From: Eunapius fragilis | Taxonomy: Eukaryota; Porifera; Demospongiae; Spongillida; Spongillidae | Length of the DNA: 64,000 bases | Direction of reading: 5' to 3' | NCBI GenBank assembly: GCA_963681505.1 | Contig: OY811977.1 | Coordinates: forward strand, 9,058,377 to 9,122,376 | In this document: one piece after another, positions 11,638 through 21,965 of the stretch | Layout: every line of letters starts with the position of its first letter | Numbering within the stretch: the first letter of the stretch is position 1 | Made by a program: the position numbers and the translations under genes | The notes under the pieces: generated by a model | Database searches by the model: none | What the model was told of the DNA's origin: nothing | Seen by the model: the letters and a program-made list of their open reading frames with translations, nothing else

Positions 11638-12345
11638 CCATTCATAGAACAGATCTGTTACACAAAGATGATCCAGATACCCTGATTGACATTTACAGTT
11701 ACTTTTGTGATTGCTCAATAGTAGCACTTCTATCTGAGAGCTTGAATGTGAAAAAAATGTGCCAGATGTACAGTACTACCTTACTTAAGCACTTGATGGA
11801 TAAGAAATTCATCTATTATTTTGCTGGATTATATATATGGCAACTGTCTAGAACACATAATATATTCCCATTACTTCTTTCATTGCAGCAGTCAGAGCAA
11901 CCATCATTCATAAGCTAAAGCCATATGTGCTGGGAATGCATAGCTTTTGAGCCTGAATGTCATCACAAATGTTGTTATATTTGGTTCACTACAAGGGCTA
12001 ACCAACTTGGATCTGAGATGCCGATAAAACAAACCCATGTAGATGAAGCCACAGCGAAAGTGTTACATCACAATACCTGTAAACAGACTACCATACTTTT
12101 TGACATTACATATAACTTTTCTCAGATTTCAGACCCAAAAATTCCTTTCAAAGAAAAGAAAGAGTGTACAGATGTATCAAAACAGAAGAAGATGAGTAAC
12201 CCACAAGTAGCATTGATGTTAACAAAAAGGCCAAGCTTTCAAAGTTGAAGGCTAGAAAAACTGCTGCAACATCTAATGATGTACATAAACTAGTACAGGT
12301 GGCAAAAAAAGAAATGCTACAAAGCCAACAAATAGCTCATCTCAT
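11638..12345 (+). other. Low-coding stretch between integrase and Josephin-like gene
   Basis: AT-rich. An open frame at 11925-12248 (107 codons, cysteine-rich start) has no recognised domain. Short coding-like fragments with stops suggest decayed exons or introns of the element. Confidence 0.35.
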
Positions 12346-13072
12346 GTGAACATTATTGGGACAGTCAATTCGGAAAAGGAATCTTGTTTTAAAAAAATTC
12401 AGGACACTCAGTCCAAAATAAACACAATTGGCTCTGTAAATATAGATGTTGAACTTGAACTTACCAACTTATGTATATCAGCAAATGAACTAGTCAACAA
12501 AAGGTGGGATTTATTGTCCGATACAGAGAGGAAAGGTATTAATATGCAATATGTCTATGCAATTATTTGCCCAGGCACATATATGCATATAAACATGAAG
12601 ACATTCTATGAAAACAGCATTTTCATGCAAGTCCAAGGAGATACTGCATTATGTGGGCTATGTGCACTTAATAACGCATACCAAGAAGAGAAGTTTAATG
12701 TAAACTTATTAAACAGCATAGCTGATCAGCAGTGGATAAGTCACTACACAGATCTTCTCATGCCATTATCTGAGCTTTACCTACATTTCAGAGACACCAA
12801 TGGTTGGTATTCAATAGAGGTACTCTTAAAAGCAGTTGACAATCTTGGTGACAGCATGGTTAACCTAAGTGGAGTTTTGAACAGCTATTTCACAAAGCCA
12901 AGCCTACATATCAGCGAAGCACTTAATTCATCACACAGCTACCCAATGTCATTTTTAGTTCAAATACCTAAAACAGCTCATTACACTACTATTTGGATTG
13001 ATGCATCAGGGCATATATATTTATTGGATTCCATGAAGCAATGTCCTATTCATATGGATGAAGGGTTGTTGT
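12346..13072 (+). CDS. Josephin-like cysteine protease exon
   Basis: The 242-codon open frame contains a Josephin-type domain, the ubiquitin protease fold of ataxin-3. Visible are the active-site block QGDTALCGLCALNN (Gln and first Cys expected catalytic), the following helix NLLNSIADQQW, GWYSIEVLLKAV (matching the G-F-S-I-V block of the family), the catalytic His in AHYTTIW and the Asp/Asn position in YLLDSMKQ. All expected catalytic residues are present. The frame ends at a textbook splice donor (GTGAGT at 13073), so the gene probably continues downstream. It lies between the integrase and an Ulp1-like fragment inside the TIR-bounded element. An OTU-type protease is less likely. Activity is unproven, but this is the best-preserved gene of the element. 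Confidence 0.68.
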
Positions 13073-13579
13073 GAGTCAGTATTTTGAAGGCATTTACAAA
13101 GACTCTAAATTTTCCCTTTATGGGATCACATTCAAAAATGCAATTCTAAAGCAAACAAAGACAAAGTAAGTTGTTGATATGCTTAGTTCCATTTATATTT
13201 ATTAAATACACATATCTTTACAAGGTGCATTTCAGCTGTAAGCATACCAGCTGCTAACGATTCTATCAACTATGAAGGTAAATGTAAGGGTGTAACACTT
13301 CAAGACCTTTGAATGTACTTTTTCATAATTATGCACAAATGAACATCAAATATTAAATATGCTAAGGCATGGTTATTGTGTCTATAATATTTATCCTTCA
13401 TGCATGTTTGCCTATATATGTTTCTAATAACTAGATTTTAGTTTTTTGGTGGTTGGAATTTTTAATTTAGGTGTGGCATCAGTGGATGAATCATGTGATG
13501 ATCCTTGTATGAAAACAGCAGAAGGTATATACTCATGGCACTTTATAGGTTGTAATGTCAGTATGAAATAATCTTTTAG
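13073..13579 (+). other. Probable introns and small exons downstream of the Josephin-like domain
   Basis: Begins with GTGAGT. A candidate small exon at about 13471-13524 is preceded by a pyrimidine-rich AG and followed by GTATAT. The rest is AT-rich and non-coding. Confidence 0.35.
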
Positions 13580-14171
13580 AAAGCTGTGTGCTAGAGCTGA
13601 AAGGGTGGAGAGTGACCAAGACTGATCTAATTGCAATATGCAATGGCCAGTGGATTGGTAGTGAGATAAGCGGTATTGTGCTTAAATCAGTTAAACATGA
13701 TAAATTATTTAACTTTCATAAGACAATAAGCTTTTTCATGAAGCTACTGGAATTAGAACATTCTGTTGCCTTCTCAAAAACAAAGAGAAGAGAGCATGTT
13801 TTTTTTAACACCATACTTTTATCAGCGCTGGCTCAGTTTTCTTCAGAAAAGTAATGGAAAGAATTCTACTTCAAAATCAAACAAAAGGGTCACTGAGCAT
13901 CCATGCAATGAGATCATGGTAGGTTGGCCATCTTTGCACCATGTAAAATAAATAGCAGTCATGCATTTAAACTGCAGGTACCACTGCAAAGGATATCATG
14001 TATATTTCCTCCCATAAACGTGGATAACTGTCATTGGCTACTTTGCGTAAGATTGTTATTATTCTGATCAGATTAATGAGTGTTACTCTTTTAAGCAGAA
14101 GATTGACTTCATCAACACAATTATAACATGCTATGATTCACTCAGCTATTTATGGAGCTACAAATTACATT
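13580..14171 (+). pseudogene. Ulp1/SENP-like (C48) protease fragment, spliced, lacking its Cys region
   Basis: Three exon-like segments fit a SUMO-protease-type fold. Segment one (13580-13918) has GWRVTKTDLIAICNGQWIGS, like the family's opening block, and an FFLTPYFYQRW stretch split from it by a frame change at a T-run near 13801. After an intron (GTAGG at 13919 to CAG at 13977), segment two (13978-14046) carries PPINVDNCHWLLC with the catalytic His. After another intron (GTAAG to AAGCAG), segment three (14099-14171) carries IDFINTIITCYDSLS with the catalytic Asp. Both joins keep phase zero. The expected Gln and Cys block is missing because the element ends at 14240. Confidence 0.62.
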
Positions 14172-14213
14172 GCGGTTTGAAAAGCGCGGGGCGCCCTAGG
14201 GCGTGCGCATTTG

Positions 14214-14240
14214 CCTTAACTTAAACGCTGCCCCAACCTA
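14214..14240 (-). repeat. Right terminal inverted repeat of the 13.2-kb element
   Basis: Reverse-complement partner of 1028-1054 (25/27). Confidence 0.6.
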
Positions 14241-14280
14241 ACTCATATCAGAGATAATATACAAATAGATTGGCAACGCA

Positions 14281-14569
14281 GTGGCGTAGGAATTGGGGGG
14301 GCGGGGGGGGCAACTGCCCCCCCCCCCCCCCCACTTTTACACCAGCGATACTACAGATAAATGCGTAATTTGTAATGAATTGCACTGATTCTAGTGTAGT
14401 TTTGTAACGTCGTTAGATGCAAATAGTGTTGGCTTCTGGGGGACAGCCCCAGACCCCAATGCGGAAGCTTACAGCACTCCCCTAGCTGGCTGGAGGAGGG
14501 GCACCGCTCTCCCGCCATGATGACCATCTAACTTTGCCCTCCCACTTTTAAACTCCTTCCTACGCTGCT
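14281..14569. mobile_element. hAT-like MITE with 8-bp duplication GCAACGCA
   Basis: The 289-bp element is flanked by GCAACGCA at 14273-14280 and 14570-14577. The ends are imperfect inverted repeats (GTGGCGTAGGAA and AGCAGCGTAGGAA). Its interior has long G and C runs (14294-14332) that can pair with each other. Eight-base duplications are typical of hAT elements. Confidence 0.7.
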
Positions 14570-14577
14570 GCAACGCA

Positions 14578-15884
14578 TCATATGAGCCATAGATATTAGC
14601 AATTTTATGTGTGCCATCCGACCTGCTGTGAATCACACATACATCGAAGTGTGAAAGAGGTACGAAAATTTGCTGGCATTTTGGAACAAAGATGGATAGG
14701 CACGTTTCACTGTAGTAGCAAGCAGGTTATTGTATATGTGTATTTTAACAAGTTTTTCAGGATCAAGAGTTCTCCGCGTGATTTCATTTTTGCCCAAAGT
14801 TCAGCAAAAAATTCCAATGTTGGGTGCGCTCTTTTTTGTGGGACAGTATCTAGTGAATTGACGGGTGATTCTTTTTGAAATCCGTTACCCCAACTTAAAA
14901 TTAGCGTGCCATTCTTGTTTTGCCAATAACGCGCTCAGAACCACCCGTATAACATATCGAGTATGCAAATCGTGTGGGACAGTGTAGTCATTGCTATGCA
15001 AGCTAGTAAACACCTATACTGGTCTGTAGCACATTCCTTACATTTTAGCGTCCAAGTATAGTGATGTGCACCACGCGTTTGGTTGACAACCTGCATTTTT
15101 TCGAAGGGAATGTGAATTAATTCGCAAAAGAACGGCGAGTGCCCACAGCCTCGCGAGAATAGTCTGTTTCTTGATCGTTGAGTACTACCACTAGCCTGCT
15201 CTGGCCAGCTTTTATTACCGTTGACAAGAGTGTGTTGTTCCCTTCTTGAATGTGTATAAAAGTTTTAGCATGCAACCACTACTGCTTAAAAGTCTTTTAA
15301 AATTTCGATTGGTTTCAAACGATCCTACTCTACTCCTCACACCCATCTCAAATGTAACCTTAAAATACCCCCTACACAATCCTCTGGCTGCACAAAAGGA
15401 AAAGCAGTCCTGTGACTCTCATCTCCCCCCCCCCCCCCTCCCACTCTTTACTGTAACTATAACTACGCCGAATTAGCAACCCCCCCCCCCCCCAACACCT
15501 CCACATGCTCAAACCCCACTTCTTTTACTGGAACAGGCCATTACATGTTAGTAAGGCACAGTGCACCAAGTTATGGTGGCTCTGTATTAATGCTGCATGG
15601 TCGTGAAGCCTCCAGGATATAAATATGACTTTTGTAACTTATAAGTTAACAAGGATTAAGCTAGCAAACCATATCACCCAAAGGTCAATGATAATCCATT
15701 CCTATAGGATTATAGTTGATTGAGGAATAAAGCAAAACTGGTTGTCAGATCAGTGCACTTATGGCTAGCTTTTCATACTCAAAGCGCCTGATTGAAATAC
15801 AAGGTTGCCAGGGGAATATGAAATTTCTATGGATTCGCGTGCGGATGGCAAGCGTTAATTAGCGTTACGTGCCAATCCTATCTC
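14578..15884. other. Unclassified stretch, AT-rich, with C-runs
   Basis: No recognised gene. An 89-codon open frame at 14609-14878 has no visible domain. C-runs lie at 15426-15438 and 15480-15494. This stretch separates the right TIR of the 13.2-kb element from the resumption of Family A and may be a further insertion. Confidence 0.35.
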
Positions 15885-16390
15885 TGGGTATATGTCGGGG
15901 ATTTTAAATGCCCCAGGAGTTCAGTGGGGAATTTGAAAACTGCAATCGTCAAATCCTCACATTCTCCCCACCTGTGCCCGCACTGGGTCAGGTGGGGTAG
16001 ACCATTGATAGGTGCATTACATACATAACCAATTTGGTTATGGTGAATATCTCCCACCATACTAGTATTGCGCGAAATGCATTTGCAAAACGAATCATCC
16101 AGCCAATAAAAAGAAATCACGCAAACTGTTCTCTTTTTATTTACGAAGGCTATTTTCCTTAACCCTTACAAATTAATAATACACTCACCTGAATTGAGTT
16201 GAGAGAACTTTTGAATTCCAAATGTTGCGCACAAATAATTTGCTGAAATCCAAAAAAATGATTACGTCATGTTCTTAGCAACGTCCTTGGCAACAGAAAA
16301 TACTGTTCAGCAATGTGTTTGATTATGTAGTTCGTTCTTCGAAACGCCTCCTATTCTTGAAGATAGGTGGTGGATAATTAAGCGCTTCTA
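15885..16390 (-). repeat. Family A repeat, inner half (orphan zinc-finger promoter and exon 1)
   Basis: Continues the repeat broken at 1019. It includes the minus-strand splice donor CAG|GTGAGTG (16186-16192, reverse strand) and the GGAATTC and TTGCGCA blocks also found upstream of the zinc-finger genes. No zinc-finger exon follows within the expected distance, so the promoter is orphaned. Confidence 0.65.
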
Positions 16391-16827
16391 CTATGATGAT
16401 CCTTGCGCATCATGCGTTTTTCGAACGCACTCCAGTCTCTCAATACCTTGCACAAGGTACGGAATGAGCGTCTGTCTGCCACAAAGTGGCGTCGAATGCT
16501 TACCTAGTCCCCAGTCCTAATTAAAGTACGTCTAAACAAGTAACATGTCTATATTAATTTGAACATGGTGATATGTATCCATAGCTACTGTACGTGTAGC
16601 TACAACATGTAACTACAAGTATTGTAATAACTGATGACATAACACACTGCAATCATGAAACGTATTTGAAGCAAACTTAATATTTTACAAAAAAAGGACA
16701 GCATTGATGATGATTCAGTTCCATTATGAAGAGGGGAATGGGGCGTGGTTAGGGGTGGGGTCAAAAAGGTGACGGGGGCATTATGTCAATGTCCAACGTT
16801 GGCATCCGATTATGGTGGCCATGTTGT
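16391..16827 (-). other. Bicaudal-C 3' flank block
   Basis: Non-coding block also found at about 19930-20264, 37770-37986, 54524-54890 and 60730-61115, always directly after the Bicaudal-C stop codon in transcription direction. It is part of the tandem unit. Confidence 0.6.
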
Positions 16828-17157
16828 TCACATCTTCATACTCTGGCTGGCCCCACGCATATCGCCCATGGTTGCCATGCGACCCATGGACATTACTCGG
16901 GAAGAGGCGGGAGGCAGCTGCTGTGGGCGGAATCCCCTTGACGTAACGATGGAGGAAGATTGAGGCTGTGACCTCTGTCACTTAATGTCTGTGTGTGTGC
17001 GCGTGGCATATGTGTGTTGTATGGAAGTAAGCGTTTCACAAAAATCCAAATGGAGCACACCTGAGACTATCTGGAGCTTCCTTCGTGCCCCAAGGGTTGA
17101 CACACCAATCTCTTTGAGATCTTCCTCTCTCATGGTCAGGAAAGTGTTGAAATCCAC
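16828..17157 (-). pseudogene. Bicaudal-C-like partial copy A (second SAM exon and last exon)
   Basis: Two exons remain. The SAM second-half exon (about 17061-17157; acceptor TATAG) reads VDFNTFLTMREEDLKEIG and continues to the conserved TLGARRKLQ block; one codon is missing at its end. The last exon (16828-16974) encodes a Ser/Met/Gly-rich tail ending in SQSMKM and a stop. Between copies the last exon shows mainly synonymous changes in this frame. The first SAM half and all KH exons are absent here; upstream (17165-17760) is minisatellite. SAM domains of Bicaudal-C mediate polymerisation (known), but this copy cannot encode a whole domain. Confidence 0.65.
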
Positions 17158-17164
17158 CTATAGG

Positions 17165-17690
17165 GGTAGAGGGAAGTGTAGGGACATCTAGGAAGGGGAA
17201 GGGAGAAGGATGTGGAGAGGAGGGGTGAGGGATGTGGAGGAGGGTGAAGGATGTGGAGGGAAGGGGAGAAGGATGTGGAGGAGGGTGAAGGATGTGGAGG
17301 GAAGGGGAGAGGGATGTGGAGGGGAGGGGAGAAGGATGTGGAGGGGAGGGGAGAAGCATGTGGAGGGGAGGGGTGAAGGATGTGGAGGGGAGGGGAGAAG
17401 GATGTGGAGGGGAGGGGAGAAGCATGTGGAGGGGAGGGGTGAAGGATGTGGACCAAACCACACCTCCACATCCACCCAAACCACACCACCACATCCACCC
17501 TAACCACACCACCACATCCACCCAACACACACCACCACACCACCCAAAACACACCACCACATCCACCCAAAATACACCACCACATCCACCCAAACCACAC
17601 TACCACACCACCCAAACCACACCACCACATCCACCCAAACCACACCACATCTACCCAAACCACACCGCCATGATATGCAGTGACATAGTG
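17165..17690. repeat. Paired purine-rich and pyrimidine-rich minisatellites
   Basis: From 17165 to 17452 a unit of about 22 bp (GTGGAGGGGAGGGGAGAAGG type) repeats. From 17455 to 17690 a CCACACCACCACATCCACCC-type unit follows. Similar pairs occupy the SAM intron in the other Bicaudal-C copies. The long open frames on both strands are artefacts of the repeats. Confidence 0.85.
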
Positions 17691-17721
17691 ACGCTGTACA
17701 CACACATACCACACAACATAC

Positions 17722-17760
17722 ACCACACAAATACACACACACACACACACACACACACAC
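17722..17760. repeat. (CA)n microsatellite
   Basis: Uninterrupted CA dinucleotides. Confidence 0.9.
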
Positions 17761-18085
17761 CTTTCTTGACTTGGCTCCTCTACTTTTAGCTTCAATAGCC
17801 ACAGAATTAGTGTTCCAGTCTCCTCCATGATATGTCTGAAGTACTGATCTGCAGTATCCCTGCAATAGCCACCAACTGAGGAGCAGAGGGATGGGGAGGA
17901 GGGGTAAGAGATGGGGAGGAGGAAAGGCACTAAGGCCATCAGACTGCGCATGCAGACAAAGGTTAACTTGATGTCATGTGACCATACCTAGTATCATGTG
18001 ACCATACCTAGCATCATGTGACCATATCTGGTATCACATTATGTGCCATGTGACAATACTTATTAATTTCTCAATTTTTTTGCAG

Positions 18086-18179
18086 TCCACTGGAAACTTC
18101 TTCTTTGGATCAGAAACAAATGAATTCATCGCTGGTGGAACTGATCCGTTGAAGAGTACCACGGCAGTCTGGGGAAGAG
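18086..18179 (+). other. Exon-like segment of unknown gene
   Basis: It has a strong acceptor (long T-tract, TTTTTTTGCAG) and a possible donor (GAG|GTTAAC). The open frame reads STGNFFFGSETNEFIAGGT and onward. A degraded part of this segment recurs next to the other zinc-finger copies (about 24180-24225, 39717-39762, 58860-58905). The minus strand is also open. The gene is not recognised; upstream (17940-18055) are three imperfect CATGTGACCATA repeats. Confidence 0.3.
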
Positions 18180-18610
18180 GTTAACAACACAATAGTAATT
18201 ACACTACCCCCAGCTCACCCACATGCTACAATCTCTAACCATGGTACCTCACATTAGCATATAGGGCTTGATGAATTCATAGCAAACCAAAAGGTGGTTA
18301 AAGGGGAGAGGGAGGGGGAGACAAATGAATAGGCATGTACATGTGTCCATAGCAATAAAATGACGATAAAAAAAACACTCTCTAGGGAGGATGGTGATGG
18401 CATATAGGATTGATTGATAAACTGTGGAGACGTAAGACTCACAGAAAACTGAAATGTGACACGGAAAATTTAGCCCTTGGGGTGTGAACAACAGTGTGCT
18501 CAATACATGGTAGTAGGGACTGCTCATACAGGCTATAATGAAAGTATGTGTGGCAGTATACATTCAGACACTATTCAAGGATTACTATGTATGAAAGTAA
18601 ATAGGTGACA

Positions 18611-19303
18611 TTAAATGATATGTTCACAGCACTTCAGGTGATTGATCAAGGATGTCTGGTACAGAAATGATCTGGGGCATCCTCTGTACTTACATTTCAA
18701 CTTCTCATCACTATGTATTCGGCTGTGGGCCTTTAATGAACGTTGTGACTTGAATGATTGTAGACAAATACAAATAAATTGCTTCTCCCCTGTATGAGTG
18801 AGCATGTGTTTTTTCAGGGTTGACAGTACTGAAAATGTCTTTTCACATTGTTCACACTGATGTGGCTTCTCTCCTGTATGAGTGAGCATGTGTGTTTTCA
18901 GGTTTGACCGTTGTGAAAATGACTTTCCACACTGTTCACACTGATGTGGCTTCTCCCCTGTATGAGTGTACATGTGTGTTTTCAAGTGTGACTGTCGTGA
19001 AAATGTCTTTCCACATTGTTCACACTGATGTGGCTTCTCCCCTGTATGAGTTAGTATGTGTGTTTTCAGGTATGAATGTAGTGAAAATGTCTTTCCACAT
19101 TGTTCACACTGATGTGGCTTCTCCCCTGTATGAGTTAGTATGTGTGTTTTCAGGTTTGACTGTAATGAAAATGTCTTTCCACATTGTTCACACTGATGTG
19201 GCTTCTCCCCTGTATGACTGAACATGTGTATTTTCAGGTGTGACTGTCTTGAAAATGTCTTTCCACATTGTGCACACTGACGTAATTTCTCTCTACCTGC
19301 CAT
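18611..19303 (-). CDS. C2H2 zinc-finger protein 1 (6 canonical fingers)
   Basis: The 230-codon frame starts at MAGREK, 14 nt after a candidate acceptor (CATATGCAG). Six canonical C2H2 fingers with TGEKP linkers are followed by two degenerate ones: FICICLQSFKSQ, where the first cysteine pair has lost a residue (C-x-C), and an atypical C-x4-C finger (KCKYRGC) ending HLKCCEH. Fingers differ mainly at the DNA-contact positions (R/L/Q/V at -1, H/N/Y/T at 3, T/I/K at 6). No KRAB or BTB domain is visible. Probably a nuclear DNA-binding protein (family knowledge). The 5' exon appears to lie in Family A at 19340-19930. Confidence 0.85.
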   Translation of the reverse strand: MAGREKLRQCAQCGKTFSRQSHLKIHMFSHTGEKPHQCEQCGKTFSLQSNLKTHILTHTGEKPHQCEQCGKTFSLHSYLKTHILTHTGEKPHQCEQCGKTFSRQSHLKTHMYTHTGEKPHQCEQCGKSFSQRSNLKTHMLTHTGEKPHQCEQCEKTFSVLSTLKKHMLTHTGEKQFICICLQSFKSQRSLKAHSRIHSDEKLKCKYRGCPRSFLYQTSLINHLKCCEHII

Positions 19304-19329
19304 TAAAGCAGTGTGATCTGCATATGATC

Positions 19330-19930
19330 AAAGACCATTGATAGGTGCATTACCTACATTGGTTATGGTGAATATCTCCCACCATACTAGTATTGCGGGA
19401 AATGAATTTGCAAAATGAAACGCCCAGCCAATAAAAAGAAATCACGCAAACAGTTCTCTTTAAGAAGGCTATTTTCCTTAACCCCTATAAATAAACAATG
19501 CACTCACCTGCAATCGAGTTTATTTGAATTCCAAATGTTGCGCACAATTAATTATTTTAAAAATATCCTACTATTGACGTCATGTTCTAAGCAACGTCTT
19601 TAACCTTGGCAACAGAAACCTTCCGGTTATGTTCTATTTCCCCCCCCCCCCCCCCCTACCCCCACAACCACTCCGTCCATTCAATTTAAGATACACTCAA
19701 AGATAATAGGGTGTATTGTTCAGCTATGTGTTTGATTATATTAAGTGGTTCGTCCTTCGAAACGCCTCCTATTCTTGAAGATAGGTGGTGAATAATTAAG
19801 CGTTCCCACCAGCATGATCCTTGCGTAAGCAACCGTATCATGCGTTTGAACGCATCCACAGCTCAGTCTCTCAATATCTTGCATTGGGTACGGTATGAGC
19901 GTCACAATGTGGCGTCGAATGTTTACCTAG
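19330..19930 (-). promoter_or_regulatory. Family A: promoter, exon 1 and intron 1 of zinc-finger gene 1
   Basis: On the minus strand a candidate first exon ends in a donor (GGTGAGTGCATTG) near 19505 and a short intron reaches CATATGCAG before the ATG. Upstream elements shared by Family A copies include TTGACGTCATG (CRE-like, 19574-19584), TTGCGCACAA and CCAAT-type motifs. A C-run at 19640-19656 lies further upstream. Assignment as promoter is inferred from position and splice sites. Confidence 0.5.
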
Positions 19931-20436
19931 TCCCCAGTCCTAATTAAAGTAAGTCTGGGACTTGAAAGTATCTAAACAAGTAACATGTCTATATTAATTT
20001 GAACATGGTGATATGTATCCATAGCTACTGTACGTGTAGCTACAACGTGTAACTACTAGTATTGCAATGACTGATGACATAACACACTGCAATCATGAAA
20101 CTTATTTGAAGCAAACTTAATATTTTTACAAAAAAAGGACAGCATTGATGATGATTCAGTTCCATTATGAAATGGGGGCGTGGTTAGGGGTGGGGTCAAA
20201 AAGGTGACGAGGGCATTATATGTCAATGTCCAACATGGGCATCAGTTTATGGTGGCCATGTTGTTCACATCTTCATACTCTGGCTGGCCCACGCATACCA
20301 CCCATGGTTGCCATGCGACCCATGTACATTACCCGGGAAGAGGCGGAAGGCAGCTGCTGTGGGCGGAACCCCCTTGACGTCGACGTAACGATGGAGGGAA
20401 GCTGATCGAGGCTGTGACCTCTGTCTCTTAATGTCC

Positions 20437-20491
20437 GTGTGTGTGTGCGTGTGAGTGTGTGTGTATGTGTGTGTGTGTGTGTGTGTGCGTG
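20437..20491. repeat. (GT)n microsatellite in Bicaudal-C intron
   Basis: Slightly interrupted GT run between the last two exons; present in all copies with different length. Confidence 0.9.
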
Positions 20492-20659
20492 GCAAATGAT
20501 GTGTGTTGTATGGAAGTAAGCATTTCAAAAATCCAAATGGAGCAAATCACACCTGAGATGGCTATCTGGAGCTTCCTTCATGCTTTAAGGGTTGACACAC
20601 CAATATTAATCTCTTTGAGATCTTCCTCTGTAATGGTCAGGAAAGTGGTGAAATCCACC

Positions 20660-21464
20660 TAAGGGGAGGAGGGGAATGTACGGATGGGAAGGGGAGGGGA
20701 GAAGGATGCAGAAAGGAGGGTGAAGGATGTGGTGGGGAGGGGAGGGTGAAGGATGTGGAGGGGAGGGGAGAAGGATGTGGAGGGGAGGGAAGAGGATGTG
20801 GAGGGTGTATATGCACCAACACATATGTACGTCCACCATCCCTATGCACACCTCCACCATCCCTACACACACCTCCACCATCCCCTACACACACCTCCAC
20901 CATTCCCTACACACACCTCCACCATCCCTACACACACCTCCACCATCCCCTACACACCTCCACCATCCCCTACACACCTCCACCATCCCCTACACACACA
21001 CCTCCACCATCCTCTACACACACCTCCACCATCCCTACACACACCTCCACCATCCCTACACACACCTCCACCATCCCCTACACACACACCTCCACCATCC
21101 CCTACACACACCTCCACCATCCCCTACACCATCACCTCCACCATCCCCTACACATACCTCCACCATCCCCTACAAACACCTCCACCATCCCTTACACATC
21201 TCCACTATCCCCTACACACACCTCCACCATCACCTACACCATCACCTCCACCATCCCTACACACACCTCCACCATTCCCTACACCATCACCTCCACCATC
21301 CCCTACACATACCTCCACCATCCCCTACAAACATCTCCACCATCCCTTACACATCTCCACCATCCCCTACACACACCTCCACCATCACCTACACCATCAC
21401 CTCCACCATCCCTACACACACCTCCACCATCCCCTACACATACCTCACCATCCCCTACACACAC
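20660..21464. repeat. Minisatellites filling the SAM intron, copy B
   Basis: A short G-rich block (20660-20800) is followed by about 620 bp of a 20-22 bp unit (CTACACACACCTCCACCATC). It lies precisely between the two SAM half-exons. Confidence 0.88.
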
Positions 21465-21734
21465 CTCTTGCTTTTCAAAGTTTTCTTTATACTTCTCTAA
21501 CTCCAAAAGTTGCAGGAGATCTGCAAGGTCTGGGGACAAGAGCACTCTCACCTACACCCTCTCCATCCACACACACAAACCCGTCACTCCCTGATAACGA
21601 TCTTGCTCAACTTGAACGGATGCTGTCCTCTGTAATGTTGCTATGGAAACAATAAATTGCTGGTACATTTAATATCCACACTATATCACCATACCTTGTT
21701 CTGCTAAGGCCTGGAATGCAGCCTGCAGCAAAAG

Positions 21735-21965
21735 GGTTAATGAATAAAGGGTTGATTAACGTCTAACAGTAAAGGGGTTAATAAATGTCTAACAGTCAAG
21801 GGGTTAATGAGCACATAAGAGTAAAAGAGTTAGTGAAAGCCAAGGAGGAAAGGGGTTAATGAATGCTTAGGAGTAAAGGGTTAACGCCTAAGAATAAAGA
21901 GGTTTATGAATAAAAAGCAAACAGAAGTTTAAAAACTTTAGAACATAATCAAAGGGTTAATAAAT
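21735..21965. repeat. Degenerate ~30-bp repeat (AAGGGGTTAATGAATG type)
   Basis: Six or more imperfect copies of an AAAGGGGTTAATGAATG-like unit lie in a Bicaudal-C intron. A homologous block lies at 62545-62785 in copy D. Confidence 0.75.

Larger units (their letters stand above)
1028..14240 (+). mobile_element. Candidate 13.2-kb TIR element: helicase, integrase and two cysteine proteases
   Basis: The ends are inverted copies of one 27-bp sequence: TAGGTT, then AA (left) or GG (right), then GGCAGCGTTTAAGTTAAGG, giving 25/27 matches. Inside, all on the plus strand, are two RecQ-type helicase relics, a DD35E integrase with a zinc-binding head, a Josephin-like protease and a partial Ulp1-like protease. 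Internal-array monomers carry related motifs (CCTTAACATAAACAGGGC against CCTTAACTTAAACGCTGCC at the right end), so array and ends may share an origin. No clear target duplication is seen at these ends. The integrase plus Ulp1 combination recalls Ginger-type DNA transposons (known family trait); the RecQ helicase and Josephin domain do not belong to that description. That everything is one element is an inference; nested unrelated insertions are the alternative. Confidence 0.5.

Noticed and set aside
1028-14240. Helitron
   Set aside because: The helicase is RecQ-like, not Pif1-like; no Rep HUH motif; the ends are inverted repeats.
18892-19221. Plus-strand open frame antisense to zinc-finger gene 1 (also 50946-51275)
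   Set aside because: Periodic shadow of the 84-bp zinc-finger repeat.
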